Below, piece by piece: positions 61,231 to 64,000 of a stretch of 64,000 nt of DNA (position 1 is the stretch's first letter; each line of letters starts with the position of its first letter). Source of the DNA: an uncultured Collinsella sp. (GTDB lineage Bacteria; Actinomycetota; Coriobacteriia; Coriobacteriales; Coriobacteriaceae); contig USIE01000001.1 of the NCBI GenBank assembly GCA_900554645.1, positions 1 to 64,000 of the forward strand, written 5' to 3'. The position numbers and the translations under genes are program-made. The notes under the pieces are model-generated. The model saw only the letters and a list, made by a program, of their open reading frames with translations, was not told where the DNA came from and made no database searches.

Positions 61231-62158
61231 TATCGGCACCTCCAAGCAGCAGATACAGGATAGCCATACGCACGCAGATACCGGCGTAGACCTGCTCCAG
61301 GATGACGGAGCGTTGCGGGTGGTCGGCCATATAGGAGTCGAACTCGACGCCGCGGTTGATGGGGCCCGGGTGGCAGATGATCGCATCGGGCTTCATGAGC
61401 TTCTCGCGGTCCTTGGTCAGGCCGAAGAGCCTGTGGTACTCGCGAATGGTCGGGAACGGGGCACCCTCGAGGCGCTCCTGCTGCACGCGCAGCATGTAGA
61501 CGACGTCCAGCTCGGGCAGGACGGAATCGAGGTCGCTCGTCACGTGGTCGCAGCCAAGGACCTCGGGTGCCGGCGGCAGCAGCGTGCCGGGGGCGACGGC
61601 GTAGGTCTCGCAGCCCATGATCTTAAGGGCGGGGATCAGCGAGCCGCAGACACGGGAGTGGGAGATGTCGCCGACGACGGCGACCTTCAGACCGTGGAAG
61701 TCACCCTTGTGCTCCCAGATGGTGTACAGGTCGAGCAGGGCCTGCGTGGGGTGGTTATGCTTGCCGTCGCCGGCGCAGATAACGCTCGCGGGCGAGTTCT
61801 GCGTGACGATGTAGGGCGCGCCGGCGTGCTTGTCGCGCACGACGATGCAGTCGATCTTGTAGGCGTTGAGGGTCTCGACGGTATCGACGAGGCTCTCGCC
61901 CTTGACCGTGGAGGTCGAGGAGCCGCCAAAGTTGAGGCTGTCGGCCGAAAGACGCTTCTCGGCGAGCTCGAAGGAGCTGCGGGTACGCGTCGAGGGCTCG
62001 TTGAACATGTTGACGATGGTCTTGCCCTTGAGCGTGGGGACCTTCTTGATCGCACGCTCGTTGACCTCGGAGAACGCCTTGGCGGTCTCGAGGATGAGCT
62101 TGATATCCTCTTCGGAGTACTCGGTAATGTCGATCAGGTGCTTATGGTTGAACGCCAC
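61214..62158 (-). CDS. pyrB: aspartate carbamoyltransferase catalytic subunit
   Basis: 314 residues. Carbamoyl-phosphate site EPSTRTRSSFE and aspartate site HPTQALLDLY are intact. A GGGAGG site eight bases upstream favours the GTG at 62158, four bases after the pyrR stop; the overlapping GTG at 62170 is too close to that site. There is no pyrI nearby, as in Gram-positive bacteria. Confidence 0.95.
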   Translation of the reverse strand: MAFNHKHLIDITEYSEEDIKLILETAKAFSEVNERAIKKVPTLKGKTIVNMFNEPSTRTRSSFELAEKRLSADSLNFGGSSTSTVKGESLVDTVETLNAYKIDCIVVRDKHAGAPYIVTQNSPASVICAGDGKHNHPTQALLDLYTIWEHKGDFHGLKVAVVGDISHSRVCGSLIPALKIMGCETYAVAPGTLLPPAPEVLGCDHVTSDLDSVLPELDVVYMLRVQQERLEGAPFPTIREYHRLFGLTKDREKLMKPDAIICHPGPINRGVEFDSYMADHPQRSVILEQVYAGICVRMAILYLLLGGADNGLAS

Positions 62159-62162
62159 GGTA

Positions 62163-62759
<597 letters not shown>

Positions 62760-62786
62760 TCACATGTCTTGACTGCTGACACAGTC

Positions 62787-62872
62787 AAAAAAATAGATGC
62801 CCGACCGCTCAAAGCGGACCAGACACCCACAGGAAGGGCTGCTCTTTGGCAGCAATGTAATTCCATGTGGGT
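62787..62872 (-). promoter_or_regulatory. pyr leader with hairpin and attenuator-like terminator
   Basis: Reading the minus strand, ACCCACA/TGTGGGT (62866-62872 and 62825-62831) encloses a GCTGC/GCAGC stem. Right behind it a second stem (GTCCGCT/AGCGGTC core, 62798-62825) runs into seven T. The two structures share bases at the boundary, as required for alternative folding. This is the arrangement of PyrR-controlled attenuation; the exact PyrR-binding consensus was not verified. Confidence 0.55.
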
Positions 62873-63117
62873 ATCTCGTACCCCTTTAATGGTCAAGGGA
62901 TAGTGTAGCCAACCTCGAGCTTAATTGCGAGCATAAATACAGAGCAATCCGTAAACGGAGCCCAATGCTCCATAAACCTATATATATTTGTGGGACGAGC
63001 TTGAAAACGCACGCACGAGCTGGCATAATCCCCTCTGCTGCACGCAAATCGGATCTACGTCCAGGGCCGTGGCGTGAGCACTATCGCCAAAAGAGGAATA
63101 TCTCTGTGTAGATTACG

Positions 63118-63145
63118 CACAGGGAGCTGCTTCTGTGCTATAGTT
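63118..63145 (+). promoter_or_regulatory. rpmB promoter region
   Basis: TATAGT (63140-63145) is a good -10. Just upstream GCACAG and CTGTGC form an inverted repeat around ten bases, ending at the -10, a possible operator. No clear -35 is present. Confidence 0.45.
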
Positions 63146-63198
63146 CAGGCTTGTTTGTTAACGCGACATGTTCGTTTGTCGCCCAAGGAGGGTCAGTT

Positions 63199-63387
63199 AT
63201 GTCCAAAGTTTGCGAAGTTTGCGGTAAGCACCCCGTTGCCGGTCGCTCCATCAGCCACTCTCACCGCGTCACCAACCGTAAGTTCCGCCCCAACATCCAG
63301 CGCGTCTACGTCGTCGTCGATGGTCACCGTCGCAAGATGAACGTTTGCTCCACCTGCCTCAAGTCTGGCAAGGTTGCGCGCTCCTAA
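63199..63387 (+). CDS. rpmB: 50S ribosomal protein L28
   Basis: 62 residues. CEVCGKHPVAG at the start and CSTCLKSGKV at the end give the zinc-binding form with two Cys pairs. AAGGAGGG precedes the ATG at ideal distance. It is monocistronic with its own terminator. Confidence 0.97.
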   Translation: MSKVCEVCGKHPVAGRSISHSHRVTNRKFRPNIQRVYVVVDGHRRKMNVCSTCLKSGKVARS

Positions 63388-63455
63388 ATAAGGTCTTACC
63401 AACAAGTACCTCGGACTCTCCGGGTCAAAGACCTCGCGTTCATATAGAACTTACC

Positions 63456-63488
63456 AAAGGCGCCCTCCCCTACGGAGGGCGCCTTTTT
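63456..63488 (+). terminator. rpmB terminator
   Basis: AGGCGCCCTCC/GGAGGGCGCCT with a five-base loop and TTTTT, about 70 bases after rpmB. Confidence 0.92.
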
Positions 63489-63489
63489 G

Positions 63490-63543
63490 CACTCATTGGG
63501 GACAGACTTACATGAGTGTTTTCACGCATTGGGGACAGACGTA
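63490..63543. repeat. two CATTGGGGACAGAC repeats next to transposase gene
   Basis: CATTGGGGACAGAC occurs at 63494-63507 and 63527-63540, 33 bases apart. The first is enclosed by CACTCAT/ATGAGTG (63490-63518), giving a small hairpin with the motif in its loop. They lie directly behind the RAYT gene, where its cognate REP-like repeats would be expected. Confidence 0.6.
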
Positions 63544-63573
63544 ACGCATGCCAGCAGCGGTTCGGCCCCTGCC

Positions 63574-64000
63574 TCACGCCGCCTCGTTCCAGCCCGCGGT
63601 GGCCTTGGTTACGCTTGTAGCGCCGATGCCGGTGATACGGGCAATTTGCTTGACCGTGAGATGTGCCCGCCTAAGCCTCAGCAGACACGCATCACGATCG
63701 GGGCGTGGCAGGGCCTTGAGCAGCGCAGGATCTATGCTCGGAAGGACTTCGCGCGCAACGGAAAGAGCATCCTCATCGAGGATCCGTCGGCGTGGAAGAA
63801 TCTCAACTGACCAGATCCGCCCGGCAACTTCCTTAAGATGCTCACAATAGCGACGAGACCCCCCGACAATATCGAGCATAGGGGCCGCGTCACAGATGTC
63901 AAAGGGATCGTAGCCCAGCTGGTATGCCCTAAAGCTTGACCAGCGGTATGCTTCGAGAGAGTCGATCGCACCTTTCACAGGATTGAGATGGATATAATCG
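63574..64000 (-). CDS. REP-associated tyrosine transposase (RAYT), 5' end outside window
   Basis: The last ~142 codons of a Y1/IS200-like transposase. The frame enters with DYIHLNPVKGAIDS and continues EAYRWSSFRAYQLG, the region typical of RAYT (Transposase_17) proteins. The C-terminus has a helix-turn-helix segment (LTVKQIARITGIGATSVTKA), also usual in RAYTs. The N-terminal HUH motif is beyond the edge. These enzymes nick single-stranded REP-type palindromes. It ends at TGA 63574. Confidence 0.75.
   Translation of the reverse strand, partial: DYIHLNPVKGAIDSLEAYRWSSFRAYQLGYDPFDICDAAPMLDIVGGSRRYCEHLKEVAGRIWSVEILPRRRILDEDALSVAREVLPSIDPALLKALPRPDRDACLLRLRRAHLTVKQIARITGIGATSVTKATAGWNEAA

Noticed and set aside
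62940-63060. Possible small RNA or tRNA between pyr leader and rpmB
   Set aside because: Only short hairpins; no cloverleaf or conserved tRNA boxes.
63487-63810. 107-codon plus-strand frame at the right end
   Set aside because: Antisense to the RAYT gene and starting inside the repeats; no domain.

Overview
The window looks like a chromosomal segment of a Coriobacteriia species, most likely a Collinsella close to C. aerofaciens. This is inferred from gene content, not from a database match. An actinobacterial integration host factor (mIHF) and an FHA-MerR gene pair sit beside genes usually associated with Firmicutes: RNase Y, RNase J, SpoVS, PyrR and a LysM membrane protein divergent from lexA. 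No rRNA, tRNA, CRISPR array or prophage was recognised.

Left end (1-5200) is an accessory region. It holds a prepilin-like gene with a ten-G tract near its start, an SdpI-like DUF1648 membrane protein, a broken thioredoxin-like gene, a small secreted cysteine-containing peptide with a small membrane protein behind it, fragments of a DnaQ-type exonuclease and of a second pilin, and a fused permease-ATPase exporter. The set resembles a small bacteriocin/immunity/export locus in decay, but no single gene proves it.

5.5-16.9 kb is mostly plus-strand core genes: a CDP-alcohol phosphatidyltransferase, FHA and MerR proteins, apt, an NlpC/P60 hydrolase, DegV with a convergent DUF1836 regulator, thioredoxin reductase, a MurG/MGDG-synthase-like glycosyltransferase, dut-nrdR, and lexA divergent from a YneA-like LysM gene with three SOS boxes between them.

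17-57 kb is almost entirely minus-strand housekeeping clusters: rny-GHKL ATPase-spoVS-miaB-miaA-hflX; recA-recX; rnj-ftsK-rodZ-yajQ-rimO-pgsA-cinA; rpsO-pnp; dnaJ-like genes-mtaB-phoH-ybeY-dgkA-era-recO; comEA-comEC-holA-rpsT-lepA-dusB-hemW; mihF-gmk-rpoZ-thiI. Three methylthiotransferases (MiaB, RimO, MtaB) and three major mRNA-decay enzymes (RNase Y, RNase J, PNPase) lie here.

57.4-62.8 kb is a pyrimidine operon, pyrR-pyrB-pyrC-pyrK-pyrD-pyrF, preceded by a leader with a terminator-like hairpin. The right end has rpmB and the 3' part of a REP-associated tyrosine transposase (RAYT) that runs out of the window.

The most unusual signal is in the gaps. Two families of long palindromic elements (13.6-14.0 kb and 35.2-35.7 kb) keep a nearly constant 36- or 67-69-nt centre. 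Their flanking arms differ between copies but pair almost perfectly within each copy, and one family also has compensatory changes in an inner hairpin. With a RAYT-type gene in the same window, these are candidates for a structured mobile repeat or RNA system.
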